NCBI GenBank assembly: GCA_905250075.1
Contig: CAJNOP010000027.1
Coordinates: forward strand, 1,532,741 to 1,596,740
Reading direction: 5' to 3'
DNA from: Rotaria sp. Silwood1
Taxonomy: Eukaryota; Rotifera; Eurotatoria; Philodinida; Philodinidae
DNA length: 64,000 nucleotides
Part shown: piece after piece, positions 24,001 to 34,800 of the stretch
How the letters are laid out: every line of letters starts with the position of its first letter
Position numbering within the stretch: the first letter of the stretch is position 1
The notes under the pieces: generated by a model
Database searches by the model: none
The model's input: the letters and a program-made list of their open reading frames with translations, nothing else
Told to the model about the DNA's origin: nothing
Position numbers and translations under genes: made by a program

Positions 24001-25598
24001 ATCTTTACGTTTGAAACCTGATTTTAGTGACGATAAGTGAAACAAAAGGAAAACTGAAATTCTTCAAATCTCATCATATTAAAATGTATGACTTTTTAAT
24101 TATGTTTTTTTAAATTTTTATTTGCAAAACAAACATAAAAGATTGTTAGCATAGTCCCTTAGGGGCTGCAATATATCACTTCCATATTTTATCTAGCTTT
24201 ATTATTCTGATACAAAACACGCTAAGTTTCTTGTTTATGTCATTTGTCTTGTTACTATTCAAATGATATTGATTTTCTTTTCATAATCTATTATTTTTAG
24301 TTTAACCAACCATTGATGCAATGGACAATTAAACTTTTTGTACATATTCATTCAATCTACAGCAGAATTATTATATCCTCAAACATGAACGAAACACGAT
24401 ATAACATGGCGATAAAGAAGCTAACAGAGTGCGTAATTTTCTATTGATTGGTCTATTTGTTGTTTCATTTTAGTGGAAATTCTTTGATTAGGAACTTCAA
24501 AATACTAGAAAACATTTAAATATATTTTTGTATGGAAAGAAACTATTTCACTTATAGAAAATCTATATGAACAGAGTAGGCTCTCATGATACATCATGTT
24601 GCCAACCTCTCATACTATCTATATTACTATCTGAATCTGTCCTAGAATTTCTGTTGTGAAAGAAAATTCGAAAAAACGAATCCTCTTAAACTTTTGGCGA
24701 TAATTATATCTGTGATTATCTTACTTCAATACGGTCGATACGAAGTTTAAGTCGTGTTAACATTCGTCCAATAGAACGAAAACGTTCATTGATTTCTTGT
24801 TGTTCTAAAACTTGATGTATATTGCCAAAATCAATATTAATATCTACACCATGTCCATCCGACTACATACACACAAAAAAGAAATCATTTCATAGTTATG
24901 ACAATAATCATTCAATCATTTTTCTCTTACAGCCATTGTTGTATTTACTTGAGCTTGTCGTCCAACATCGCCAAGATCATTAAGTAAATTTTGTACTAAA
25001 TTCTACATATCGAAAACAAAAGCATAAAAATAGTAGATAAAAAAAAGACGAAAGAAATATCAACTAACTTGAATATCATTCGGTTGTAAATTTGCGGCAC
25101 CTGGGAAAGCATTTATGAAAATACTTGTTGTTTCATTAACTTCATCCATCATTGCTTGATTTATTCCACCATCATTTGGACGATGATCCATAGAATTTAA
25201 TACGCTACCTGTAGCATTACTAGGAGCTGGTGGTGGTATTGGTTCGGCACGTTCAACAAAATGTACGGTTTTATTATGAATATCTAAGAAAATTAAATTT
25301 CACATAAGACTAAACAATACAAAAAAATTTTCGTCATACTGCTATCAGTAAGTTTTGTATCATCTTGTAAAACTTTGCCTTGAAAAATTAAACGTTGACG
25401 CTCGATTGGAATATTTAACTCATCATGTAAACGTTCTTTAAATTGGCGTACAGTTGTCTAGTAGAAATCAAAAAAATATATATATATAATGAAATTTTTC
25501 AAAAACAAAAAGAAAAATTAAACTTCATTTCATACCGATTCATCGACTTCATACTTGCGACTATCACCACTCAAAAACTTAAGCGTAAATTCAAGCAT
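18098..25598 (-). CDS. BAG6: Large proline-rich protein BAG6 (Scythe/BAT3)
   Basis: BAG6 is a chaperone holdase that, with its partners, routes tail-anchored and mislocalised membrane proteins to insertion or the proteasome. Twenty-two exons join in frame to about 1474 residues (human about 1130). Exons: 25536-25598, 25340-25457, 25069-25283, 24931-25002, 24725-24862, 23298-23710, 23128-23239, 22799-23062, 22614-22739, 22318-22555, 22130-22249, 21696-22049, 21179-21648, 21046-21118, 20592-20993, 20415-20525, 20215-20350, 20065-20164, 19092-19191, 18896-19023, 18547-18834, 18098-18481. The N-terminal 75 or so residues are a ubiquitin-like domain (RQRLIFQGKVLQDDTKL, then KTVHFVERAEPIPPP). The middle is Pro/Ser/Gln-rich, with repeats. 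The C-terminus carries the BAG6 signature DWIPIV...PPYSDAYKEGMPSKRRR, then the BAG-like end with MPNTKRYLDGD. The methyltransferase-family gene ends 116 bp upstream. Confidence 0.92.
19192..20064 (-). other. Large BAG6 intron (873 bp)
   Basis: It separates exon 18 (ending at 20065) from exon 19 (starting at 19191) with standard GT and AG ends. No coding similarity or terminal repeat was recognised inside. Confidence 0.6.
20690..20755. repeat. Trinucleotide repeat, poly-Ser in BAG6
   Basis: A GAT/GAC-type triplet run on the plus strand encodes a serine run in BAG6 exon 15, flanked by Thr/Ser/Asn-rich sequence. Likely length-variable. Confidence 0.85.
21208..21240. repeat. Trinucleotide repeat, poly-Gln in BAG6
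   Basis: TTG repeats on the plus strand read as CAA codons and give a run of nine glutamines in BAG6 exon 13. A second Gln-rich stretch lies at 21405-21440 in the same exon. Confidence 0.85.
23515..23630. repeat. 15-bp tandem repeat in BAG6 (EPAAT-type pentapeptides)
   Basis: Units close to GCTGCTGGTTCTGTA on the plus strand repeat in register and encode five-residue units EPAAT, EPAAI and EPVAI, followed by an alanine run. The period is a multiple of three, so copy number can change without shifting the frame. Confidence 0.88.
23711..24724 (-). other. Large BAG6 intron (1014 bp)
   Basis: Most other BAG6 introns are 45-90 nt; this one and 19192-20064 (873 bp) are the exceptions. Apart from a short TA run near 23816-23829, I see no gene or terminal repeat in it. 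Confidence 0.6.
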
Positions 25599-25615
25599 TA
25601 AATTATTATTTTTAT

Positions 25616-25630
25616 CTAAAACAAAATAAT
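25616..25630 (-). promoter_or_regulatory. Acceptor-like site before BAG6
   Basis: TTATTTTGTTTTAG ends 17 nt before the BAG6 ATG, within the 116-bp gap to the upstream same-strand gene. Position and sequence fit a trans-splice acceptor of a downstream operon gene. Confidence 0.5.
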
Positions 25631-25714
25631 ATTTATCTGAGCTGAATTATTGTGCTTGTATAAAATAAATATAAAAAAATAAATGCTGAATTAAATAAAA
25701 AAAAAACCAATATC

Positions 25715-26364
25715 TTATTTCAATTTTGGCAAAAACATGCCGGCTCGTTTCATATATTCTTGATATTTTGGCCCAAATTCTTCAATTAATGTTTTTTCTT
25801 CTTGTTTGATACGTTTATGTATAACAATAAGATAACACAATGAAATACACCATGATAATATAAAATGATTATAAAGAAAAGCAGCGCCAGTTAATTCAAG
25901 AAATGTACCCGTATATGCTGGATGTCGCATAGATGCATAAAGACCTGTATCAATCAATTCATGATGGTCAGTAATACTGACTTTATATGTATAAAATTTT
26001 CCTAATTGTATTATAGCAATTTGTCGAATAAGAAAACCGGCTATGAATGTTGAAATACCCAATATAGCTGATAAACTCGATGGTAATAACGATGCATAAT
26101 GAGAATTTTTAAAAAAATAATAGATTAATATTGCTAAAATATTAGGAACATATTTAGCCAAATAAATTGATTTTAATGTTCCTTTGTCCATACTCGTATT
26201 GGGTTTTTTATCAGATTTTTTTTTGATTTCAAATGTTCATTTTCATTTTGGGTTTTATCTGGTTTTAATCGCACAATAGAATTGTACGTATCAAATACTG
26301 CTACTATTGATATACATGTGAGATAAAGAAAAAAATGTTGTTGAGAAACAGATCGGATAAGCAT
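25715..26364 (-). CDS. Isoprenylcysteine carboxyl methyltransferase (ICMT)-family membrane protein, frame interrupted
   Basis: The 158-residue frame from the ATG at 26191 has membrane helices and the family's C-terminal catalytic region: HELIDTGLYASMRHPAYTG (residues 77-95, the RHPxYxG motif), then KQEEKTLIEEFGPKYQEYMKR. In this family the enzyme methylates prenylated cysteines with S-adenosylmethionine at the ER; the short form here looks closer to bacterial ICMT-family proteins than to animal ICMT. A 63-codon frame with one hydrophobic helix begins at an ATG at 26364, behind an acceptor-like TTTTTAG (26376-26382), and overlaps out of phase. The two frames differ by one base at a run of nine A (26216-26224). 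Either the run is an assembly or allelic length error, or the short 158-aa form is the product. Confidence 0.68.
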
Positions 26365-27135
26365 TATACGTTGATCTAAAAATCGAGCAGAATAAAAACA
26401 AATGATTACACAAATTACATGACCCAGACAAGAAACGAATTAATTTTGTGCAAATTTTCACACATATTATTCAACATTATATAATACCTTGCAATTGCAT
26501 GTATAGTCCAAAAGAATGAGTTCTTATTTTGTTCTTCTATTGGATGGTAAAATCAACGCTAAAATTAATTACATAATCACGAAGAAAATGTATTTTGCTA
26601 TGAGGAAACTTATATTTAATGAAAATTTTATTATCGATGAACTAGAGAAATACAACATCAGGTCAACAAATAAAGTGGACCTTTTACGAATGAATCATAT
26701 TATTGATCTTAAGATGATGAAATGAATAATAATAATCATTATTTGTCTATTAGAATAAAATTTTCTATGAGAGCATATACAATATTCTACAAAAAAACTA
26801 TAAAAATTAAATCTATACTCTTCCTTTTTTTTTTGTTCAAATATAGCTTATGAATACATTCGAGAGAAATAGTTGCAAATAAACAATAAGATAGTCCATA
26901 TTTTACCACATTCGTATTATACTTGCCAAATCGACAATAAAAGTTTTGTAACAAAGATTAAATAACCTTTTTTTTCGTACATAAAAAAAAAAAGTTTTTC
27001 AAATGAAAATAATAAATAAGTTGTCTGTTTTATGATTGGAGTTTTAATAAACCATCTATAATCATTGAAATAGAATCCATCTCGTTACCATATCGACGCC
27101 ATAATTTTTCATCAACCAATTTATTTTAATCGAAT
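26365..27135. promoter_or_regulatory. Divergent intergenic promoter region
   Basis: The 771 bp between the oppositely directed starts of the methyltransferase-family gene and CCDC138 must contain the promoters of both same-strand clusters. It is very AT-rich. The CCDC138 side has no AG in the last 50 or so bases before the ATG, unlike the genes behind it, which suits a first gene of a transcription unit. No specific binding site was identified. Confidence 0.5.
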
Positions 27136-30100
27136 ATGACGAATTATACAGATTTAAATCAAACTGTACTTTCTTCTGTACAATCAGGTGATGAACAATC
27201 ATCAGATGATGAAATCAAAACTCTTTATAGTTCATCAGCAGAGAATGCTGATATTGATACAACATTAGCATCACCACGTTATATATCACCAAATGTTCAA
27301 GCAGTTTATAATGAACTTTTATTAATTCGTCAACGTTTATCAGAAGAAAATGAACGTTTAAAAAAGAAATCTATTTTATTAAATCAATGGGAAGAACGTA
27401 TGCGTGAAACTATAGAACATGGTTGGCAAGCACATAAAGAAAAATTTGATAGTGAAATAAATATTTATAAAGAAAAATTAAATCAAATGACAAAAGATTT
27501 TAAACGAACAAATGAAACATTACAATTAATGCGTGAACAAAATAATGAATTAAAACGTAATTTAAATGATTTACGTGAAACAAATGAAAAATTAGTTGAA
27601 AAAACAAAACAAGCAGATAAACGTACAGAAAATTTAATACGTTTAAATCAAATTTCAGAACAAAAAATTAAAGAATTAGAAAAAACTATTGAAATGAATA
27701 AAAAACCTTCTTTAAATAATCCAAATGAAGATTCTACAAAATCAATTGAAAATAATAATAATAGTTGTGGTAATACATCCATTAATGATCATTGTTCTGA
27801 ACATCATTCATCAACAAATTCTCGTAAGACTTTCTTTGAAAAGAAATTCAATTTAAGATTTATATTTATGAATGTGTTTGTTTTTTGTCTAGCTACTACA
27901 ACATCAAAAACACCTAGTATTGCTTCAACAGATTCTTTAATTTTCTTATTTAATTGGTTATCTGATATTAGTCAAACATCATTAACTGAATGGCCATCTT
28001 CTTCTTTATTATCGTCAGATACAATTGAACGATATTCAAAATTATTAAGTATTCTAGCTGATCAATCATCGTTTTGTTTAAATAAAAATTATTCAAATTT
28101 AATACTTTCCTATCTTAAATTAGTTTATTTTTCATTAATAACTATTGAATGTCCAACAACAAGTGGCCAAACACGTCATCTACATTCATGTTCTTATCGA
28201 AGATTATGTGAACAAATTCTTAAATGTGACAAAAATCAAGTTTGTTTTTTAAAGATATCAAAATAATTGTTTCTTTTTTCAAAAACTTTGGTTTTCTTAG
28301 AAGGAACGTTCACATCTCTTTGATGATAATGAACCATTGATTCGACTTTATGCTTGTTTAATTGTATTATTAACATGTAATAAAATAATTGATCTTATTG
28401 CATGTTATAATCAACTTCGATTAGATCTTAATTCAAAAGCATTTATTGAGCTTTTTGTTACAAATTATGGTATTATTGCACTTTATCGATGGTTAAAACC
28501 TCCATCACATCATAAACGATGTAAGAATCAATAATTATTTTCTATACAGATATCCATGGGTGACCCTCAATCTTGAAAAGTTTTCTTTTTTTTATTCAGC
28601 GAAGTTCTTGAATTTTGTTGTTTGTTTCTGCTTATTAATTACTTAAAATAAGTTCAAGGCTCTTATTCCTGTCATGACGTGAATGCTGTCTAACATGCAA
28701 CTATTGAAGATTCCAAGCATCACGATGATTATCAGTGCAAATGACAAGAAAGAGAGAAATGAGACTCGAATGTGAAATAAGACATAACAATATATTCAAT
28801 TAGCAGAAAGATAAGGTGGGAAGCAAAGAGAATGCTGGAAATGTGAGAGAAAAAAGGAGGGAAATTACAGAGAGAAACCGATGCACATATATAACAAGCA
28901 TCAAACCAGAACATCATTGACGGTTATGCCGTCACATTTAAGAGATGTCAGTATCCCGTTCTCAAGGAACGAGAATGTATCTCACACTGTATTTTCTCAG
29001 CAGCTATTGAATGCATTAGGGTGTTTATATATTTTTGCGTATCCATTTATTTAAGACGATTATGCATTCTCAGGAACGGGACACAAAGTAACACCTCTAG
29101 TCACATGCAAAGCCTCTTCTCAGAGGTGCAAAATATGCCGCTAAAGTGAAAAGTTTGTTCCGCCGAAGAAAAATCCTTCCAAAACTTTTTTTGCTGTCAA
29201 AATGAAAGAAATCGCGTAATTTTGAACAAATGCGTGTATATTTTTAAACAAAAAAAAACTACTATACTCAAAAAGTTTTATATAAAAATGATTCAATTTT
29301 ATCACTCATCAAGTAATTGTGGTAGTCTTGAAACATGTTCTTTTGGATACATTTTAGCATAACCAAAGTCGGAGACTAGCATGTTGAAAGAGACATGTAT
29401 TGAATAGTAGAATAAACAAGAAAAAGTTGCCCTAGTCTCTATGGGCAAATAAATCATACAGTCTAGGAATGAATTTTGTGTCCTTATTTTCACAAAAAAA
29501 ATATTTTCCCTATTTTCTCATGCATTGAAAAAACTTCTATAATCAATAAGTTTCCGAAAATTTACCTCCATGCGCATGAGCGCACATGTGTAGACTTTGT
29601 GCGTGTACCTCTCTTTCTCAAAGTATGGCCAACTTTAGTAAAAAACTTCTTATCAACATCCTAGATTATGAATCCTGCCTTTCCCGATCCTGGCCACCTA
29701 AGAACATCTCTGCGGATGTGAGACAAGAGCGGGTTAAAAATTCAATAGTACTTTGGTTATTGCAATGAATACAACTTTGTTAAAACATTACGTATGATGC
29801 TTGTCTTTTTCGAAACCGTAGAGAGCACAATTCTTTATTGTAAAATCTGTCTATTTTTGCATTATATGCATGATCGAACTTTAGTCCATTCAGAGGATAT
29901 TACTTTACATAATTTCATAGCTAAAACAATAATATCATAACGAAAAGAAATAAAACTTGGCACGGATAAACTATGAACCATAAACTAGAATTTGCTAACA
30001 AACTCTACTCCATCCATTAAATATTTCGACAGATCAGGAAAAGGAGATCACATATTAGATGTACGATTAATTTTGTACTTTCTGAGCTTCAATTAAAATA

Positions 30101-31830
30101 AAAACCTAAGTTTTTTTTTGGTCACAGATCTCATATTCACTGCTATGTTGTATGTATATGTGTCGTACCATATTTTATTCATCAAAACTTCTAAAAAGTT
30201 ATCCATCAAAGCTTTCTAAGTTTTGACATTTTGATTTTTATAGTTAAACATCTATTCATATAAAATAATCTCTAAACATGTCTGAATCAAAAGGTGAATA
30301 TGGGACTTCAATTTTTTCTTCAAAATAAGGCTACTGTAACTCTGGCGTTATTTTTGTATCCTGAGAGAACGAACACAAACTTCGCCATCGAGATCAGTCT
30401 TGATTACATTGAAACTACGCTCTATCGTGGACATCAATAATTGTATAGTTTTTCAGAAACAATCTTACTTTTATAAAGAAAATATTTCTCTTGAAGATTT
30501 GTCACCTAAGTTTTTCTTCATCTATTCGATTCTATAACCGAGAGCACAAATTTTCTTGCATATATCTAGTCCCAATCTACATTTAACTATTCTTTTATTT
30601 GATTTTTGTTGATTTTGAACTGAATTACTTGTGCGAGAAAAATTCTTAAGATTAAATTGGCTAGTAAATAAAACTTAATTTATAATATTTACTTGCAAAA
30701 TTAAAAAAATACAAGCAATATTCTTGCCATTTACAAAATCAAAAGTATTGAAAACTGATTATGCAATGATATGAAAGATCATAAATTTGGACCTAAGAAA
30801 TTTTCGAACCGGTCCCAAAGTCCTTTTAATACTTCTTATAAAAACCCTTGTATCTGTGAATATATGGTACACTCCATAGTGCTTACCGACGTGTATTTTC
30901 GTTAAAACATAGTGCCGATCAGGATGACATAGTGCTTAGAATTTACACTTAATAGAAATGTCAATAAAATAGCAGCATTTACGAAGAAACATTGATCAGT
31001 TACAAGTGGACTAAACGAACATCTCTTAGTAGTCCTTTTTCGTACTGCACTTTTTAGGTTAACAATTATTGCATACGAATAATAGCTATCTTAAAAGATC
31101 ACACCACTTCTAATAGAATCAAAGCAGATTCATCAACACTATATCGTCCATCTGGACACTATGGAGTGGGATTCGGAAATTTCACCAATTAAAGTATGAA
31201 CTAAATATGCAATAAAAGAATTTCTATTGACTCAATAAATGAGTATAAGATATGATATGTATATTCTAATAATATTCAATTCAGCTCTCACAACTATCCT
31301 ATATTAGTATTATTATGAGAGAGTTTGAGAAAGTTCATCCTACTTTCGCCATTGATGAAATTCTAGCTAACCCATGTAGTGCAGTAATATACTTGCTTTT
31401 ATTGATGCTTAAAAAAAGTATATTGCATAAAATATTTTGATTGTATTTTTGTTTAGTAATATTCGATACAATCGATTTACTTCTACTTCTTTGTACTGAT
31501 TCAAAATCACTTCGTCCTTTTCTAAAACAATTAAGTAATGATACATGGTTTCATTTATTTTATCAATTAACCCAACAATGTAATGATGGTCTTGGTTCAT
31601 CAGCAAATTCAAGCAATATACATCTTCCACTTACACCAACATTTGATTTAAAAACAATGGAAAAACTAGGAATTTTATTCGAAAAACTTTCAGAATTAAC
31701 AGAAAATCGTCGACTATTTTCTAAATATAATTTTTTGTTTATATTTAAAGAATGGAAGCAAAAATTTGTTAATGATAGTCCTTTTCTTGTACTTAATATG
31801 AAATCAACATTATTAAATTTAGAACAATAA
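27136..31830 (+). CDS. CCDC138: Coiled-coil domain-containing protein 138
   Basis: CCDC138 is a centrosome/centriolar-satellite protein of incompletely known function. Exons 27136-27823, 27893-28239, 28301-28520 and 31457-31830 join in frame to 542 residues. Residues about 55-200 are a coiled coil (VYNELLLIRQRLSEENERLK and following). The C-terminal half matches the conserved CCDC138 helical region: FLFNWLSDIS, the ERYSKLLSILADQ and YLKLVYFSL segments, AFIELFVTNYGIIALYRWL, LRPFLKQLSND and MEKLGILFEKLSEL. Intron 1 is 69 nt, a multiple of three without stops, so retention would add 23 residues. Intron 3 is 2936 bp and contains repeats. The CEP290 start codon lies only 54 bp after the stop on the same strand, and no AATAAA is seen between them. 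Confidence 0.85.
28951..29084. repeat. Short inverted repeat in CCDC138 intron
   Basis: GTATCCCGTTCTC at 28951-28963, with GAGAATG shortly after, is mirrored by GCATTCTCAGGAACGGGACAC at 29064-29084. It could be a small foldback relic. No target duplication was seen. Confidence 0.4.
30789..30850. repeat. Dispersed repeat family B, partial copy
   Basis: The block with TTTTCGAACCGGTC and the T-rich sequence after it aligns loosely with the start of the copy at 33600. It is short and diverged, so this assignment is tentative. Confidence 0.35.
30870..31168. mobile_element. 299-bp TIR element (MITE-like) in CCDC138 intron
   Basis: CACTCCATAGTG at the left end (30870-30881) is perfectly inverted at the right end (31157-31168), with weaker similarity further in. 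The motif CATAGTGC recurs twice inside the left half. No open frame of note and no clear target duplication were found, so the superfamily is unknown. Confidence 0.55.
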
Positions 31831-31864
31831 TTATCATTGAAAATTTCATAAGATTGCTGTTTTG

Positions 31865-31876
31865 TTTACATTGTAG
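31865..31876 (+). promoter_or_regulatory. Acceptor-like site between CCDC138 and CEP290
   Basis: TTTACATTGTAG ends 8 nt before the CEP290 ATG inside a gap of only 54 bp. The gap is too short for an ordinary promoter plus 3' UTR, so a trans-splice acceptor in a shared precursor RNA is the simplest reading. Confidence 0.6.
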
Positions 31877-31884
31877 ACTGTAAT

Positions 31885-34800
31885 ATGGCTGCATTGGCTC
31901 AAAATTGGCAAAGTTTATTGAATATAAGACCGACTGATATTCATGTGGAGAATCAAGTAGAGGATGAGAAAAATGAACAACTTGGTGAATTATATATAAA
32001 AGTAAGAATTTTTTGCTACAAAAAATATTTGACTTTAAAAACATTTGATAAAACAATTTTTTAGCTTAATGCAGATGAACTTAATAATATTGATGATTTA
32101 CGACATGCATTACGACTTGGTCAACGATTTACTGACGTAAGAAACACAAAAAAAAACAATTTTATTTGATTTTTTCCGATATATTTAGTTATTTCGAGAG
32201 CAAAAAGTGGAGTATTGGGAAACTTTAGTCAAACTTGGACAAGAGAGTAAATGAACTTTGTTTAAAACATTTTTAAAAAGCTATTGATTGATTTATTTCT
32301 GTGCAGATGAAAAATTAAAAAAGACATCGTTTGCAAACGCTAAAGAGGTAAATGATTGAGTTTTTGTTCTTCTTTGCTTTTTGTAATTCTATAAAATTAT
32401 TTTAGGCGGATACATTTTTAAAAGATCGAATAAGTGATCTTGAACGTCGCTTGCTTCTTACTGAAAACCAAGCAGAAGAATATAAAAAACAATATGAAAA
32501 TGAATTCGGCGAACTAGGACAAATTCGTGATGAACTTAAAAAAAGTGAAGCGAAAGTTCGAGATTTACAAAATGAGGTTTGAAAGAAAATTTATCATTAT
32601 GATTATTATTATTCTTAAATGGTTTCTTTTTAGAGAGATAATCTCAGGAAAACATCGGAAGATTTACAAAAACTTGTATCAGCATTGAACGCTTCAAGTC
32701 AAGTAAAACCTGATGATGTTGAACGAACACAACGTATACGAGCTGTGGAAAAAGAACTTAGTGAGCTTTTGGATGAAAATAATGTAGGTCGATTCTTTTT
32801 TTTCATTTCTTTTAAAAAAAAGTAAATGTTTATTTTAGAATTTCTTTGAAGATAATCAAAAGTTAAGAAAAGACCTAACTGATCTTCAACGAAAAGAAAA
32901 AGAAGAGGCTGATCATATTAACAAATTATCAACTGATAATAAACATAAAACAGTATGTAGAAAATATAATACTCACATGTAAGATCTTACGTTATAACTA
33001 TAAGCTGTTGAACTGATTTCAAAAAACTTTTCATTGATTTTTAATATGTCAAAAAAACTTGTTACTTTCTTTTAGCAAGAATAATCGAAAAGATGTTCAA
33101 TTAGATGCGATTTCTTGACATGTAAACTATATTTCAATATGCAAATTCAAACTTGTTGAAATTTATATTATTCCTTAATACGATTTATTTTTCTGTAATG
33201 AAGAACTAGTCCTTATGAATAGAGTTTAATATATGAAATATGAAAATAATAATGAATGTAAGACATCAACAATGACAACTTAGTACAAATTAATCAATAT
33301 AAAACATTTTATTTTTAATTAAATCAATGGACTACTACGCTAGTTTTTTTGCTATTCCTTTCAAGAAATATTTAAAGGCAGATTCTAGTGTTATTTTTTG
33401 AAATGAAAGACTACTAAGGCTGCTTCAAAAGTGTCTGAATTTTTGTAGTTAATATGTCCGTTTAAGCAGCTCAACGAAGTCACATGAGTATAGATCTGCA
33501 GAATATACTCGATCGGCATATCCTTCCATATGAATTTGGGCGGAAAATTCTTTGAGAACTCAGAATGTCCGTAGTATCTCATTTTTCTAGTAAAAACTAG
33601 AGTCTGCTGGATCCAAAGTTTTCGGACCCGGTCGAACAGTACTTTCATACTCTTAATGAAATTTTAGAATCGAATTTGGATAGTCATTCAAAAGATAAGA
33701 AATACTTTTCTCCGACATTCTATATTTGTTGACTAGTGCATCCGACACATTTCTAAGACCGATCTTTTATTTCTCTTTTTAATGTAGTTTAAAAACTTAC
33801 GTGAGGCAGCTGTTAACAGACGAGCTCTTGCCTACTACATTTTAATGGTATGGGCTTCTTCAGGCTATGTTTTATAGAAAAAAAATGATGAGATAAACCT
33901 ATCTGAACTATTGTTTCGATGAACTTTGGCTGCTCTTGAGTTGTTTTATTACATTTTAATTTTCGACTGTCCTTCTTATTTTATTCTAAGAATATAACTA
34001 TGATCAGTCACTAGTGATAGTGTTGAATACAAAATTGAAATTGGTCATTCCAAATCTCTTCAATAACTTTACATGAATATGAATAATTGTAATAGTTACT
34101 AGCAAAATTTGCTTAGGATATCTATTATTAATTCGTATGTCCAATAAGAAATCATCTTCAATTATTGTTCGAGACAACATCAATTGTTTCTAAGTAAATA
34201 GTAGCTGAAGGATAACCTGAACGGTCAATTTGAATTTCCTCGCTTGAAATTCATAAAACTTATTAGGAATTATTTGATGAGAAGCTTTTCGTTTCCACCA
34301 TACTTCTACCAGAAGAGTATGATTTTTCGTGTATATTGAACCAATGTTTTGTTCACTTTAATTCATCGTTCGACACTGTTCTTGTGAGTTATTTAAAAAA
34401 ACAAAATGTGACTGATCTGAAAGAACTGTAAGAATAAGGCGTTGTACAGGACCTAGAGGTCTAACATGCTTCAAGCAATCCTAAATATGTTTATGCATTA
34501 TAGCAGAATACTTGACCTCAATATACGACTTTTAGTAGGGTTGGACAAAAAACATTTTGTAATGCTCTATATACATAGTTTTTTTTTTCTCTTCCTTGTT
34601 TCCGAGTATCGTTTTATTTCCACAAAATTAGGATATAGGTATGTATTCAAACAGAGAAAAACCTCAGTTTCGTGGGACTGCATTTAATTCTGTTCGATAT
34701 TACAATTACTTTAATATCAATTTAAGTAGTAATAAAAAGTGATGTTGACGTGACTTTCTAGTACCGATTATAGAAATGAATTTTTCTCAGGAAAAAAGAT

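Larger units (their letters stand above)
28521..31456 (+). other. 2.9-kb CCDC138 intron with repeats
   Basis: Donor GTAAGA at 28521 and acceptor TTGTTTAG at 31456 are clean, and the protein reads smoothly across. It contains a short inverted repeat around 28951-29084, a fragment of repeat family B at about 30789-30850 and a 299-bp TIR element at 30870-31168. No coding exon was found inside. Confidence 0.75.
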
